Notes under the pieces: model-generated
The model's input: the letters and a program-made list of their open reading frames with translations, nothing else
What the model was told of the DNA's origin: nothing
Databases searched by the model: none
From: a virus
Direction: 5' to 3' (one strand)
DNA: 27,158 bases
Virus record (IMG/VR): IMGVR_UViG_3300023500_000020
Location: 1 to 27,158 of that record
Shown here: positions 4,650 to 12,779 of the stretch, piece after piece
Layout of the letters: every line of letters begins with the position of its first letter
Position numbering within the stretch: the stretch's first letter is position 1
Position numbers and translations under genes: made by a program

Positions 4650-5177
4650 ATGGACCAGTCGAAATTGTATGGTGATGTAGTTAATAAGTTAGATGGTGTC
4701 GGTGAGGTTGTAGTTCCTACAGCAAAGCCAAGAAAGAGAATCCTACATGAGCAAGCAGGAATCTTTCTTAACTATAGGTATGACCAGGAATGTGATGTTA
4801 CTAAGAAGATAAATCATGTGTTACAGCAAACACGTAGATATAAGACAGCACCTCCTACAGTAGGACTTGATGCTAGAATCAGAGAAGCTGGGCTTTGCCC
4901 TCACACTCTAGAGTCTCTTGCTATCAGACAAGCTGTTACTGAACATGGTGTTGATAAACAAGGTCCTAAAACTGTTGAAGATATTCAAGCAGCTATGGAT
5001 TTACTTAAGGCCGAACTAGAAGCTTTAGCTCCTTCTGAGGAAACTGTAACTCCTGAAAATGTTGCTATTGTAGAAGTCTCAGCCGCTCCAGTGAAGAAGG
5101 CGACTAAGAAGAAGAAGGCGACTAAGAAGAAGGCGACTAAGGTTACTCCTGTAGGAACTACTGAGCCAGACCTTTAG
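4650..5177 (+). CDS. First late gene; possible small terminase subunit with Lys-rich tail (175 aa)
   Basis: AAGGAG 8 nt before the ATG makes this a well-supported start. Position directly before the large terminase, with a TAGTG overlap, suggests the DNA-recognising small terminase subunit. However, I see no clear helix-turn-helix, so function is inferred from place only. Residues 1-110 are mixed and soluble. Residues about 109-127 look helical (EDIQAAMDLLKAELEALA). The C-terminus has a histone-H1-like lysine/alanine/threonine tail at about 149-164 encoded by three near-identical AAGAAGGCGACTAAG units. Such a tail could bind DNA non-specifically. Confidence 0.6.
   Translation: MDQSKLYGDVVNKLDGVGEVVVPTAKPRKRILHEQAGIFLNYRYDQECDVTKKINHVLQQTRRYKTAPPTVGLDARIREAGLCPHTLESLAIRQAVTEHGVDKQGPKTVEDIQAAMDLLKAELEALAPSEETVTPENVAIVEVSAAPVKKATKKKKATKKKATKVTPVGTTEPDL
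5094..5141 (+). repeat. In-frame tandem repeat coding the KKATK tail
   Basis: Three AAGAAGGCGACTAAG units (one carrying an extra AAG) lie in tandem. They encode repeated Lys-Lys-Ala-Thr-Lys. The units are identical at DNA level, so length could change by slippage or recombination. Confidence 0.85.
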
Positions 5178-6898
5178 TGCAGAATTATAAAACAATGAAG
5201 GAAGGCCCTAACGATTTGTTAGGGCCTACCTCCTCCCCAGAATTTTATGGTGAGAAGAAGAAGTCTTCTAAACCAGTAAAGAAGATTAAAACGGGTTATA
5301 GGCCTCGGAAGCTTCAAGCCTTTCTGCACGGGTCTCTAAAGCGTTTTAATGTTCTCGTATGTCACAGAAGATTCGGCAAGACAGTCTTTGCCATCAACCA
5401 CCTTATAGACAGAGCTCTAAAAAACAATCTAAGGAATCCTCAATATGGATATATCGCACCGACGTATAAACAGGCTAGGACTATTGCTTGGCAATATCTT
5501 GTGGATTTTACTCGTAACATCCCAGGCGTTAAACATAATAAATCCGAACTCACTGTCTATATCGAGCGTCCTGGTAGAAGGTGTCCTATTGATGGGTGTG
5601 TTGATGGTGATGTCATTAAAATCATCCTCATTGGTGCAGATGACCCAGATGCTTTACGTGGGCTTTACCTTGATGGTTGTATTGTCGATGAGTATGCTCA
5701 ATGTGACCCAATTATATGGGGTCAGATTATCAGACCTGCTCTCTCAGATAGGGCCAGAGCTGCTAAAGAGATGGGCCTTTTGGATACTCCTGGTTACTAT
5801 AAGCCTTGGGCGATATTTATTGGTACGCCTAAAGGCCAGAATCATTTCTTTAGAAGATATAAAAAAGCAGGTGAATCTCAGACATTGGTAGCAGAATTTG
5901 AACAATTGAATGATGTTAAGGCCGAACAGGTCAAGTGGGATGCCTTCGAGAAGAGTATCGACATTCACGAATACTCCCCTGAGAATGAAGTTAAGGATAA
6001 ATTATTCTCTATTGCTCCTGCAATTCAGGAAGCTTATGCCAGGTGGAGGGAGTATCTTGCCTGTAAGGAATGGTTCTGTTGTATCTATAGAGCTAGTGAA
6101 ACAGGTGTTTTATCCCGTTTTGAAATAGATGAAATGAAGCAAGACCTCGAGCCAGAGGAAATTGAGCAGGAACTTGAGTGTTCTTTCTCTGCTGCTATTA
6201 AAGGTTCGTACTTTGGCCACCACCTTTCTCAAGCGAGAAAGGAAGGAAGAGTAGGGGTCTTTCCATATAACCCAAAATATCCTGTAGACACCTATTGGGA
6301 TATTGGGGTGAGTGATAAAACAGTTATTTGGTTCCGTCAAAAGATTGGCGGAGGCTGGGTTTATATAGACCATTTTGAATTTAATGGAAAAGGTATTCCC
6401 TTTTATCTCGCTATGTTACGTGCCAAAGCTAATGGCAAGAACACTCGTCAAGAGATTGACGTAGGTGTTTATATAAGTGGTGAAAGCTACCAATATGGTA
6501 GACACGTATGGCCACATGATGGGGCCGTTAGAGAGTTTGGTTCTGGACAATCTAGACAGGAAACTGCTAGAAGTTTGGGGTTAATTGTTGAAGTAGATAA
6601 GCGACACGCCGAAGCTGACCAGATACAAGCTGCCCGAAACACCATAGACGTTTCTTCATTCGACGAAGAAAAGTGTGGACGGGGGCTAGAATGTTTGTAT
6701 AATTATCAAAAGGAGTATGACGAAAAGCGACAGATGTTTAAGGATAAACCTCTGCACGATTGGTCATCTCACAGTTCCAAAGCGTTTTGTTACTCTGCTA
6801 TGGATACTCGTAAGAGTAAATTCCCAGGAAGTAGAGAGGAAAATACTAGGCCGCAGTATGCGGATACAACCGGATATGACCCATACGCAGGCTTTTAG
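5177..6898 (+). CDS. terL: Terminase large subunit (packaging ATPase-nuclease)
   Basis: This motor cuts concatemeric DNA and pumps it into the prohead through the portal. The ATPase half shows Walker A CHRRFGKT at 62-69, Walker B GCIVDE at 167-172 and the coupling motif IFIGTPKG at 213-220. The nuclease half shows WDIG (Asp376), PHDG (Asp448) and LHDWSSHSSKAF (Asp528), fitting the three acidic metal ligands of the family. Length 573 aa is normal. Residues about 245-298 look like an insertion of some 50 aa before the domain junction. The GTG at 5177 shares its G with the previous stop (TAGTG); an ATG at 5195 is an alternative. Neither has a good ribosome binding site, so coupling is likely. 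Confidence 0.93.
   Translation: MQNYKTMKEGPNDLLGPTSSPEFYGEKKKSSKPVKKIKTGYRPRKLQAFLHGSLKRFNVLVCHRRFGKTVFAINHLIDRALKNNLRNPQYGYIAPTYKQARTIAWQYLVDFTRNIPGVKHNKSELTVYIERPGRRCPIDGCVDGDVIKIILIGADDPDALRGLYLDGCIVDEYAQCDPIIWGQIIRPALSDRARAAKEMGLLDTPGYYKPWAIFIGTPKGQNHFFRRYKKAGESQTLVAEFEQLNDVKAEQVKWDAFEKSIDIHEYSPENEVKDKLFSIAPAIQEAYARWREYLACKEWFCCIYRASETGVLSRFEIDEMKQDLEPEEIEQELECSFSAAIKGSYFGHHLSQARKEGRVGVFPYNPKYPVDTYWDIGVSDKTVIWFRQKIGGGWVYIDHFEFNGKGIPFYLAMLRAKANGKNTRQEIDVGVYISGESYQYGRHVWPHDGAVREFGSGQSRQETARSLGLIVEVDKRHAEADQIQAARNTIDVSSFDEEKCGRGLECLYNYQKEYDEKRQMFKDKPLHDWSSHSSKAFCYSAMDTRKSKFPGSREENTRPQYADTTGYDPYAGF
6657..6667. promoter_or_regulatory. CATTCGACGAA motif inside terL (copy 3)
   Basis: Exact 11-bp match to 4374 and 10284, here inside the coding sequence (Ser-Ser-Phe-Asp-Glu). 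The preceding six bases TTTCTT also match those before the 4008 copy. Confidence 0.25.
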
Positions 6899-6906
6899 GA
6901 GAATTT

Positions 6907-7230
6907 ATGTCATCATCATCAGGAGCTAGGCCAGCTCCTATTACTACTAAAACTATTACAGATGCCCGTAAAGCATTTGTTTCTGATGTAAATATCTTCA
7001 AACAAAAAGGTGACACCCTCGCCTCTCAGACAGGAACATTCCAAGCACCTACAGCAGATTCAGCTAAGTTAGGTATTGGTGGGAAGAATGTGAAATCGAT
7101 AACAGGTGTAGCTATACCAGAATTAGACCAAATCACAGCTCTCTCTAACTTGTTTAGAGAAAGAGCAGCAAATATATCAAGTGCTAGGGCCACTCCAGGT
7201 GCTAGACCTATTTTCACGAAGGATAATTAA
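6907..7230 (+). CDS. Hypothetical protein between terminase and portal (107 aa)
   Basis: Not recognised. It begins with a serine run, is Ala/Thr/Ser rich, and lacks membrane segments or signal. AGGAG starts within the TAG stop of terL and lies 6 nt before the ATG, and its TAA overlaps the portal ATG (TAATG). It is therefore locked into the packaging operon. Small genes in this place often encode minor head components or assembly helpers, but nothing in the sequence settles it. Confidence 0.75.
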   Translation: MSSSSGARPAPITTKTITDARKAFVSDVNIFKQKGDTLASQTGTFQAPTADSAKLGIGGKNVKSITGVAIPELDQITALSNLFRERAANISSARATPGARPIFTKDN

Positions 7231-8867
7231 TGTCTAAACGAGCAGATAGAATTATCGAAAGACATAGTGAACTAAATGCCGATGCTAGTAATTGGCGTGA
7301 CCATTGGAGAGAAGTTCTCCGTTTGGTGCTTCCTAGAAAGGATGATGTCTATACCTTCGGACAAATCAAGTCTATTCAAGGTGAAAAGAAACAAAATCAT
7401 TTATTAGATACAACTGCCCAGAACCTCAATGAGGAACTGGCTGCAGAGCTAGGCTCTAAGCTAACTAACCCGTATGTTCAATGGATGGAACTTACACACC
7501 CTGTTAAAAAGATAAATGCGTTAACAGATGTCCGTAAATTCCTCCAAGAATTGACGAGTAGTTGGTTTACTGTCCTTCAGAATACTAACTTCTATACAGA
7601 AATCTCAGAGTTCTACGAAGACTTATTGGCAGCTGGTACTGCCATTATGATTATGGAAGAGGATAAAAAGGACCTTATCCGATTTGAGTGTTTCCCTATT
7701 TATGAATGCAACATCGGGGAAAACAGTAGAGGGGTAGTTGATACAGTAAGTCGTGAAAAGCTTATGACTGTTAGGCAAGTTCTACAGAAGTTCGGCAAGT
7801 CCGGCCATAAGTTATTTGATACAAACCCTGCATTAAAGGGGATGAAAGAGAAACTTGAAGAACCTATGATTATGATTCACATGGTTATGCCAAAGGCAGA
7901 CCTTGAGATTATGGGATTGGGTAAGATAGCTATGTCTCATGCTTCCGTTTGGTTGCATAAGGAGACTCGAGTCATCTTCCAAGAAGGTGGCTTTAAAGAG
8001 TTCCCTTATATTGTAGGTAGATGGTCTAAAAGGTCTGGAGAGAACTATGGTCGTGGGCCAGGTATAAAATCCCTTCCAGCTAATAAGATGCTTCAATCTA
8101 TGATGCTCTCTACTATTAGAGCAGTACAAAAATCTATTGACCCACCTACTTTAGTTAATGATGACTCAATTGTAGGTAGATTAAATATAAACCCAGGTGG
8201 GGTTACTCCAGTTAGGGGTAAGGCCAACGAAGCTGCGTTCCCACTATTAACAGGAGCTAATCCTGCTTTGGGTGAGCAATCCATGGAAAGTGTTCGTAAA
8301 CAATTGAGGGATGCCTACTTTAGGGATAAGCAGAGAATTAGAGAAGGCGACCGTATGACTACGGTTGAAGTTGACCAAAGAATTAATGAGAACCACTCAG
8401 GGTTTGGCCCAATTCTAGCTAGATTGAATGATGATGTTCTTGCTCCTCTGGTAAACAGAGGTTTAGGGATTATGTCTCGTAAAGGGAAAGTTCCTGAAAA
8501 TGTACCCCCTCAATTAGAGAATACTGCGTTAAACGCTTTCTTCACTTCTCAAATTGCTAAGGCCCAGAGATTAGGTGAGGTTAAAGCAATTAATGCCTTT
8601 ATGGGTTTGGTTGGGCCATTACTACAAATAAAACCAGAAGCAGCAGACTTGATAGATGGTGATAATACTCTTAAGATTATCGGAGAGATAACAGGCGTAA
8701 ATGCAGGAATCTTTTCAGATGATGATAAGGTTGAAGGCACACGAAAGAAACGTGAGGAAGCGGCCAAACAACAAGAACAACAAGCACAAGAGATGCAAGC
8801 TGCTGAAATCGCTAACAAAACGGCACCTGCTGTACAAGCAGCAGGACAGGCCACAGCAAAGGGATAA
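7230..8867 (+). CDS. Portal protein (T7-like head-to-tail connector)
   Basis: The connector forms the dodecameric ring through which DNA enters and leaves the head and to which the tail tube attaches. The N-terminus fits the T7 gp8 family: NWRDHWREVLRLVLPR at 21-36, LLDTTAQNLNEELAAEL at 58-74, and TNPYVQWMELTHP at 79-91. Length is 545 aa against 536 aa for T7 gp8. The C-terminal 40 or so residues are Gln/Ala/Lys rich and probably coiled. AAGGAT precedes the ATG, which overlaps the previous stop. Confidence 0.93.
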   Translation: MSKRADRIIERHSELNADASNWRDHWREVLRLVLPRKDDVYTFGQIKSIQGEKKQNHLLDTTAQNLNEELAAELGSKLTNPYVQWMELTHPVKKINALTDVRKFLQELTSSWFTVLQNTNFYTEISEFYEDLLAAGTAIMIMEEDKKDLIRFECFPIYECNIGENSRGVVDTVSREKLMTVRQVLQKFGKSGHKLFDTNPALKGMKEKLEEPMIMIHMVMPKADLEIMGLGKIAMSHASVWLHKETRVIFQEGGFKEFPYIVGRWSKRSGENYGRGPGIKSLPANKMLQSMMLSTIRAVQKSIDPPTLVNDDSIVGRLNINPGGVTPVRGKANEAAFPLLTGANPALGEQSMESVRKQLRDAYFRDKQRIREGDRMTTVEVDQRINENHSGFGPILARLNDDVLAPLVNRGLGIMSRKGKVPENVPPQLENTALNAFFTSQIAKAQRLGEVKAINAFMGLVGPLLQIKPEAADLIDGDNTLKIIGEITGVNAGIFSDDDKVEGTRKKREEAAKQQEQQAQEMQAAEIANKTAPAVQAAGQATAKG

Positions 8868-8870
8868 AAG

Positions 8871-9194
8871 TTGAAGGAAATTCAAGCAGGTGGTAAAAAC
8901 AAGCAGGGTCGAGGTGCCTTCACAGAGGCAGTAGTCACAGCTTATCAAAACACATTTAGAGGGAAAGATGGAGACATTGTTCTCTATGACCTAATGAAAG
9001 CAGGGCATTTCATAAAACCTACAACCGTAGAGAATGACCCCGTTACTTCAGCAGTTAATGAAGGGAAGAGAGAGCTCCTCCTTCACATCCTTAATGCACT
9101 ATACACAGATAAAGAAAGGCTTATAAGAGCTAGAAAACAGATACAAACAGGTATGGACTTTGAAAAGGAGTATAATTTTGAAAACAATAAGTAA
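8871..9194 (+). CDS. Bbp19-like phage protein (107 aa)
   Basis: The start is TTG at 8871, supported by AAAGGGAT 6 nt upstream; no ATG fits. GDIVLYDLM at 34-42 and EGKRELLLHIL at 64-74 resemble the small Bbp19-type phage domain that is found next to portal and scaffold genes. The role of that domain is not known; it is presumably linked to head assembly. The gene begins 3 nt after the portal stop and overlaps the scaffold start by 17 nt. The family assignment is from memory of the motif pattern and is moderate. Confidence 0.6.
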   Translation: MKEIQAGGKNKQGRGAFTEAVVTAYQNTFRGKDGDIVLYDLMKAGHFIKPTTVENDPVTSAVNEGKRELLLHILNALYTDKERLIRARKQIQTGMDFEKEYNFENNK

Positions 9195-10191
9195 ATTTTT
9201 TGGATTTTTGGTACAATTACTGAATGATGAACGAGGAGAAGTTGGATTTGGTGCACCAGGCGGAGCTAACACAGGCGGAGGAGCAGGTGGTGGTGCAGGT
9301 GCTGGAGGTTCTGGAGGAGCTGCTGGGGGTGGCGGAGGAGAACCAGGTTCTAATGCCGGTGGTGGTAAGCCAGCGGGGACGGAGATTAGCTATCCTAGTG
9401 ATTTAAATAAGGATTTCCACGGAAATGCTACGCTAATGAAGTTCTACAATGAAGATAAGAAAGAGTTCAATATGGGTGCTTTGATGCAATCTCATGTTCA
9501 TCTTCAAGGAATGATGGGGACCGACAAGGTTAATATCCCTACCAAAGACTCAACAGATGCAGATTGGAGAGCAGTTAAGCATAAGCTAGGCCTCCCCGAT
9601 TCTGTAGAAAAATATGAACTGACCAACAATATGCCAGAAGGTTTATCGGCTAATGAGGCTTTCCTTAATGAATTTAAGGCCCATGCTTTTGAACAGGGGA
9701 TTCTCCCAAAGGATGCTCAGAGTGTTATGGATTTCTATAATAGCACTATTGGGAAGCACGTTTCAGAAGACAGTCAAAAGGCTACTGACAAACTAAACAC
9801 TGATTGGCAAAACCTTAAGAACGAGTGGGGGGGTAATTACGACCAGAACCTTCAAGTCACTAATGAGGCATTGACTCAGTTTGCCACACCTCAACAGATG
9901 GAACAACTCAAGTCAGAGGGTCTTTTAAATAACCCACTACTTGTTAAGATTTTCCAAAACATTGGGGCCAATATGGGCGAGGACTCCTTTAGTCAGGAAT
10001 TTAGGTCTAAGGCCACTATGTCTGTAACAGAAGTAGATTCAGAAATTAAGAAGATTTGGGGTAACCCTGCTTTTAGAAATAAGCTGCTTCCAGGGCATCA
10101 AGGTCTTCAGGACAAGTATATGGACCTTCATAGAATGAAAGGAAGGTTGAAGAAAGATACTGAAAGTAGACAAGGTGGAATTTTTAGATAA
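9178..10191 (+). CDS. Capsid assembly scaffolding protein
   Basis: Scaffold proteins guide coat assembly and then leave the prohead. Start set to TTG 9178, because AAGGAG (9165-9170) is 7 nt upstream; a TTG at 9160 has none. The product is 337 aa. A short amphipathic N-terminus ending NDERGEVG is followed by an extreme Gly-rich stretch (about 24-66), then the family-like body: a PSDLNKDF...LMKFY block near 73-90, GLPDSVEKYELT, helical segments with a WGGNYDQNLQ pattern, and a basic C-terminus rich in Lys and Arg that in T7-like scaffolds contacts the coat. The gene order portal - scaffold - capsid supports the call. Confidence 0.8.
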   Translation: MKTISKFFGFLVQLLNDERGEVGFGAPGGANTGGGAGGGAGAGGSGGAAGGGGGEPGSNAGGGKPAGTEISYPSDLNKDFHGNATLMKFYNEDKKEFNMGALMQSHVHLQGMMGTDKVNIPTKDSTDADWRAVKHKLGLPDSVEKYELTNNMPEGLSANEAFLNEFKAHAFEQGILPKDAQSVMDFYNSTIGKHVSEDSQKATDKLNTDWQNLKNEWGGNYDQNLQVTNEALTQFATPQQMEQLKSEGLLNNPLLVKIFQNIGANMGEDSFSQEFRSKATMSVTEVDSEIKKIWGNPAFRNKLLPGHQGLQDKYMDLHRMKGRLKKDTESRQGGIFR

Positions 10192-10246
10192 TAATTATAG
10201 TTCTTAGTAACCCTAGTCCCCTTGGGATGTTGACAGGTTGCCAATT

Positions 10247-10280
10247 AAGCCCAGGAGTTATGACCTGGGCTTTTTTATTT
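10247..10280 (+). terminator. Rho-independent terminator after the scaffold gene
   Basis: AAGCCCAGG and CCTGGGCTT form a perfect 9-bp stem with an 8-nt loop, followed by TTTTTTATTT. It ends the packaging/scaffold transcript before the capsid gene. Confidence 0.9.
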
Positions 10281-10283
10281 CTA

Positions 10284-10294
10284 CATTCGACGAA
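10284..10294. promoter_or_regulatory. CATTCGACGAA motif upstream of the capsid promoter (copy 4)
   Basis: Exact 11-bp match to 4374 and 6657. It lies 6 bp upstream of the TTGACC of the capsid promoter candidate. Confidence 0.4.
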
Positions 10295-10300
10295 AAACCC

Positions 10301-10327
10301 TTGACCTAGATACCCTTTTACTATTAT
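10301..10327 (+). promoter_or_regulatory. Candidate capsid promoter
   Basis: TTGACC (5/6) and TATTAT (5/6) with a 15-bp spacer, shorter than the ideal 17. Placement directly after a strong terminator supports it. The implied leader of about 130 nt has small hairpins (10331-10348 and 10363-10379). Confidence 0.45.
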
Positions 10328-10462
10328 CCTGTAGACAGACAATTCTACGGGACACTCAGTCACATGACCCCATTTCATGTAGAAGTTAGGTACGAACCCC
10401 TTTTTTGGGACACTTCAGCCGAAGATGTATTTAATTTTATAAACCTAAAAATGGAGTCGATG

Positions 10463-11557
10463 ATGAAATCATTATCTATATTATTCATGGCCGTTGCGTG
10501 TTCCGCACTGGGCTTTTATTTCAAGAATGAAGTTAAGAACTTTATCTCTAAAACAAAATACGAGTTAATTTCCCTATATAACACTGTAAAGCATACAGGT
10601 CTGAGCCAGATTGGTTCTTTCTCAGTTGATACAGCATTTGTAGATGGGTTCCACTCAAATATTATGATGCTTACTCAACAGAGGACAGCTCGTCTATGGG
10701 GTAAATCTCGTAGGGAAAGTCAATCAGTAGAAGTAGACTTCTTTGAAAGACTAGCACCGACTGATGCGGAAGATATTGTCGACCGTCACGGTGATACACC
10801 AATTATGAACTCTCAACATTCTAAGAGACAAGTTACTCTTTTAGACGCTGATTGGGGTGACTTAATTGATAGAATGGATAGAGTAAGAATGTTAATCTCT
10901 CCAGATTCTTCTTATGCTCTTTCAGGGACTATGGCCCTTAACCGTAAAAAAGATGATGTGTTTATCTCTGCTGCACTTGGTGTTGCTAGAGGTGGTCGTA
11001 AAGGTGAGTTCAATGTACTTCTACCAGACACACAGAAACTTGTTTCTATCGCTGAAAATGGTACAGGTGCTACAAACTTAAATGTTTTCACTCTATCTCT
11101 TATCAGTCTTAAGTTTGATACAGCAGATGTTGATGAAGGAGATGAGGAACGTAGATACTTAGCTTTCTCAGGTTCTCAGAAACAATCTCTATTAAGAGAC
11201 AACCAAGCTATCGACGCTGACTATACTAACGTGAAAGCTTTAGTTAAAGGTGATATTGATGAGTTCTTCGGGTTTGAGTTTGTTCGTACTCAAAGACTTC
11301 CAGTAACAGCAGCTATTACAGCTTATAACCCTGCTACCGGTGAGTTAGGTGGTGCTTCAAACCTTCCTGCAGGTGCAAGACGTTGTTTTGCTTACCTAGA
11401 GTCAGGTATGCTTTCTTCTACGGGTGAAGACTTAATTGCTAGAATCTCAGAGAGAGATGATAAGCGTTACTCTACACAGGTTTATGTTGCTCATTCAGTG
11501 GGTGCCGTAAGAATGGAAGAAGTACAATTAATTGAAGTTATTTGTTTAGAAGCATAA
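10463..11557 (+). CDS. Major capsid protein with hydrophobic N-terminal extension
   Basis: Start set to ATG 10463, because GGAG (10453-10456) is 6 nt upstream. The frame is open back to 10364 but without a ribosome binding site. The product is 364 aa. From about residue 50 it follows the coat family of T7-like and related phages (Phage_capsid_2 type): SFSVDTAFVDGF with LTQQRTARLW, then RHGDTPIMNS at 108-117, a DADWGDLIDRMDR block at 128-140, and NRKKDDVFISA at 160-170. Unusually, residues 3-20 form a strong hydrophobic helix followed by an amphipathic stretch, before the usual start of the family. The segment resembles a signal or membrane anchor; AVACS around 10-14 is a poor lipobox. It could be cleaved or act as an internal scaffold segment. 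Confidence 0.88.
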   Translation: MKSLSILFMAVACSALGFYFKNEVKNFISKTKYELISLYNTVKHTGLSQIGSFSVDTAFVDGFHSNIMMLTQQRTARLWGKSRRESQSVEVDFFERLAPTDAEDIVDRHGDTPIMNSQHSKRQVTLLDADWGDLIDRMDRVRMLISPDSSYALSGTMALNRKKDDVFISAALGVARGGRKGEFNVLLPDTQKLVSIAENGTGATNLNVFTLSLISLKFDTADVDEGDEERRYLAFSGSQKQSLLRDNQAIDADYTNVKALVKGDIDEFFGFEFVRTQRLPVTAAITAYNPATGELGGASNLPAGARRCFAYLESGMLSSTGEDLIARISERDDKRYSTQVYVAHSVGAVRMEEVQLIEVICLEA

Positions 11558-11591
11558 TAACTTAACCTTTTAATCTTAGCAGGAGGCCGAA

Positions 11592-12101
11592 ATGGCTATT
11601 ATATTAGGAAAGAATTTAGGGAAGACTCAAGCTTCACCAATTCAAAAAATTTCACCTGGAGAGTATAACTCTCGAATTAAATGTGTTCAGGAATCATTTA
11701 TCGGACTTGCAGCAGAACTCGCTCCAGGCGACAAACTTCTAGGACCAAACATCCCAGAAGGTGCTGTAGTTATCGATGCAAAGATGCACATTACAGCTTC
11801 ATTAGGTGCTACGGGTATCATTGATTTAGGTCACGAAGGCGGTTTTGAAATCAATGAAGCTTCAGTTAATGAAGATAAAAACGATGTTATTGCAGCAGAC
11901 CAAAACGCATTTGTTAACCAAGCAGACGGTGGTGGACAAGCAGTTTTAAAAAGCGCAAACATTGAAACGGTTGCTACTATGGGATTAGTTGTAGGTAAGG
12001 GTGGACTTCAAATGTCCGGTACTGTTACTGAAGCTTCTACTAACCTAGTCGCAGGCGGAGCAGAAATTAGAATGTACGTTTATTACACTCTCGAATCGTA
12101 G
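11592..12101 (+). CDS. Putative head decoration / minor capsid protein (169 aa)
   Basis: The gene follows the capsid gene after 34 nt and has a strong AGGAGG. The sequence is beta-rich with many Gly, Ala and Val, short acidic loops, and a block IPEGAVVIDAKMHITAS at 54-70 that I associate with virion proteins encoded next to coat genes. It has no signal peptide. Cementing or decoration of the capsid is inferred from place, size and beta content. A hairpin follows the gene, so it is probably transcribed with the capsid gene at high level. Confidence 0.6.
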   Translation: MAIILGKNLGKTQASPIQKISPGEYNSRIKCVQESFIGLAAELAPGDKLLGPNIPEGAVVIDAKMHITASLGATGIIDLGHEGGFEINEASVNEDKNDVIAADQNAFVNQADGGGQAVLKSANIETVATMGLVVGKGGLQMSGTVTEASTNLVAGGAEIRMYVYYTLES

Positions 12102-12122
12102 ATACCACCTGCATTTGAGTTG

Positions 12123-12158
12123 GGCCTAGAGATTAAAACCTCTAGGCCTCCCTTTATT
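12123..12158 (+). terminator. Hairpin terminator after the capsid pair
   Basis: GGCCTAGAG and CTCTAGGCC form a 9-bp stem with an 8-nt loop, followed by TCCCTTTATTT. The T run is interrupted, so termination may be partial, letting some transcripts continue into the tail genes. Confidence 0.6.
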
Positions 12159-12170
12159 TAGGAGAGGAAC

Positions 12171-12779
12171 ATGGCCGGTACAGTTACTTCTGATACAGCT
12201 ATATGTAATTCTGCACTAGTTAAACTAGGCGTGGAACCTATTGCCTCCTTAACCGAAAACTCTAAACCCGCAAAATTATGTAAGTCTCAATACCCTCTTA
12301 TGAGGGATAAATTGCTCCGTTCTCATTATTGGAACTTTGCAATTAAGAGAGCTCAATTGGCGGGAACAGTAGCAGACCCTTTATTTGAGTTTGATTTCCA
12401 GTACCAAATACCTCCAGACTGTCTTAGAGTAATCTACGACCAGGAGAAGGATGTTCCATTTAAGGTGGAAGGAGACAAACTACTCTCAAATCTATCAACA
12501 ATTACCATTAAATACGTTTCCAGAATAACTACAGTGGGTCTTTATGATTCCAGTTTCGTGGACACTCTGGCCTATATGTTGGCGTTAGACCTTACTTACT
12601 CCCTCAACCAAAGCAAAGGATTGAGAGATAGGTTAGAAGCAGCTCTAAAAACAGAGCTTAAAGACGCTAAAGCTATAGACGGACAGGAGGACCATCAGGA
12701 CAATTTACAGTCAGATGTGTTCTTAAACGCAAGAATAGGTAATCCTTTGAGAGGTTTGGGAAGAAATGTCAAAGTTTAA
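12171..12779 (+). CDS. Tail tubular protein A (T7 gp11-like adaptor)
   Basis: Forms the ring under the portal that carries the nozzle and fibres. Family pattern visible: ICNSALVKLGVEPIASL at 11-27, a DKLLRSHYWNFAIKRAQLAG block at 46-65, then YQIPPDCLRVIYD near 78-90. Length is 202 aa, against 196 aa in T7. AGGAGAGG precedes the ATG. It overlaps the tail tubular protein B gene by 14 nt, the usual arrangement for this pair. Confidence 0.9.
   Translation: MAGTVTSDTAICNSALVKLGVEPIASLTENSKPAKLCKSQYPLMRDKLLRSHYWNFAIKRAQLAGTVADPLFEFDFQYQIPPDCLRVIYDQEKDVPFKVEGDKLLSNLSTITIKYVSRITTVGLYDSSFVDTLAYMLALDLTYSLNQSKGLRDRLEAALKTELKDAKAIDGQEDHQDNLQSDVFLNARIGNPLRGLGRNVKV

Noticed and set aside
8549-8854. 101-codon Cys/Ala-rich leftward frame
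   Set aside because: It is a shadow of the Gln/Ala-rich portal C-terminus on the other strand.
10364-10462. Upstream extension of the capsid frame by 33 codons
   Set aside because: No ribosome binding site before ATG 10364. The sequence is better read as the mRNA leader with hairpins.
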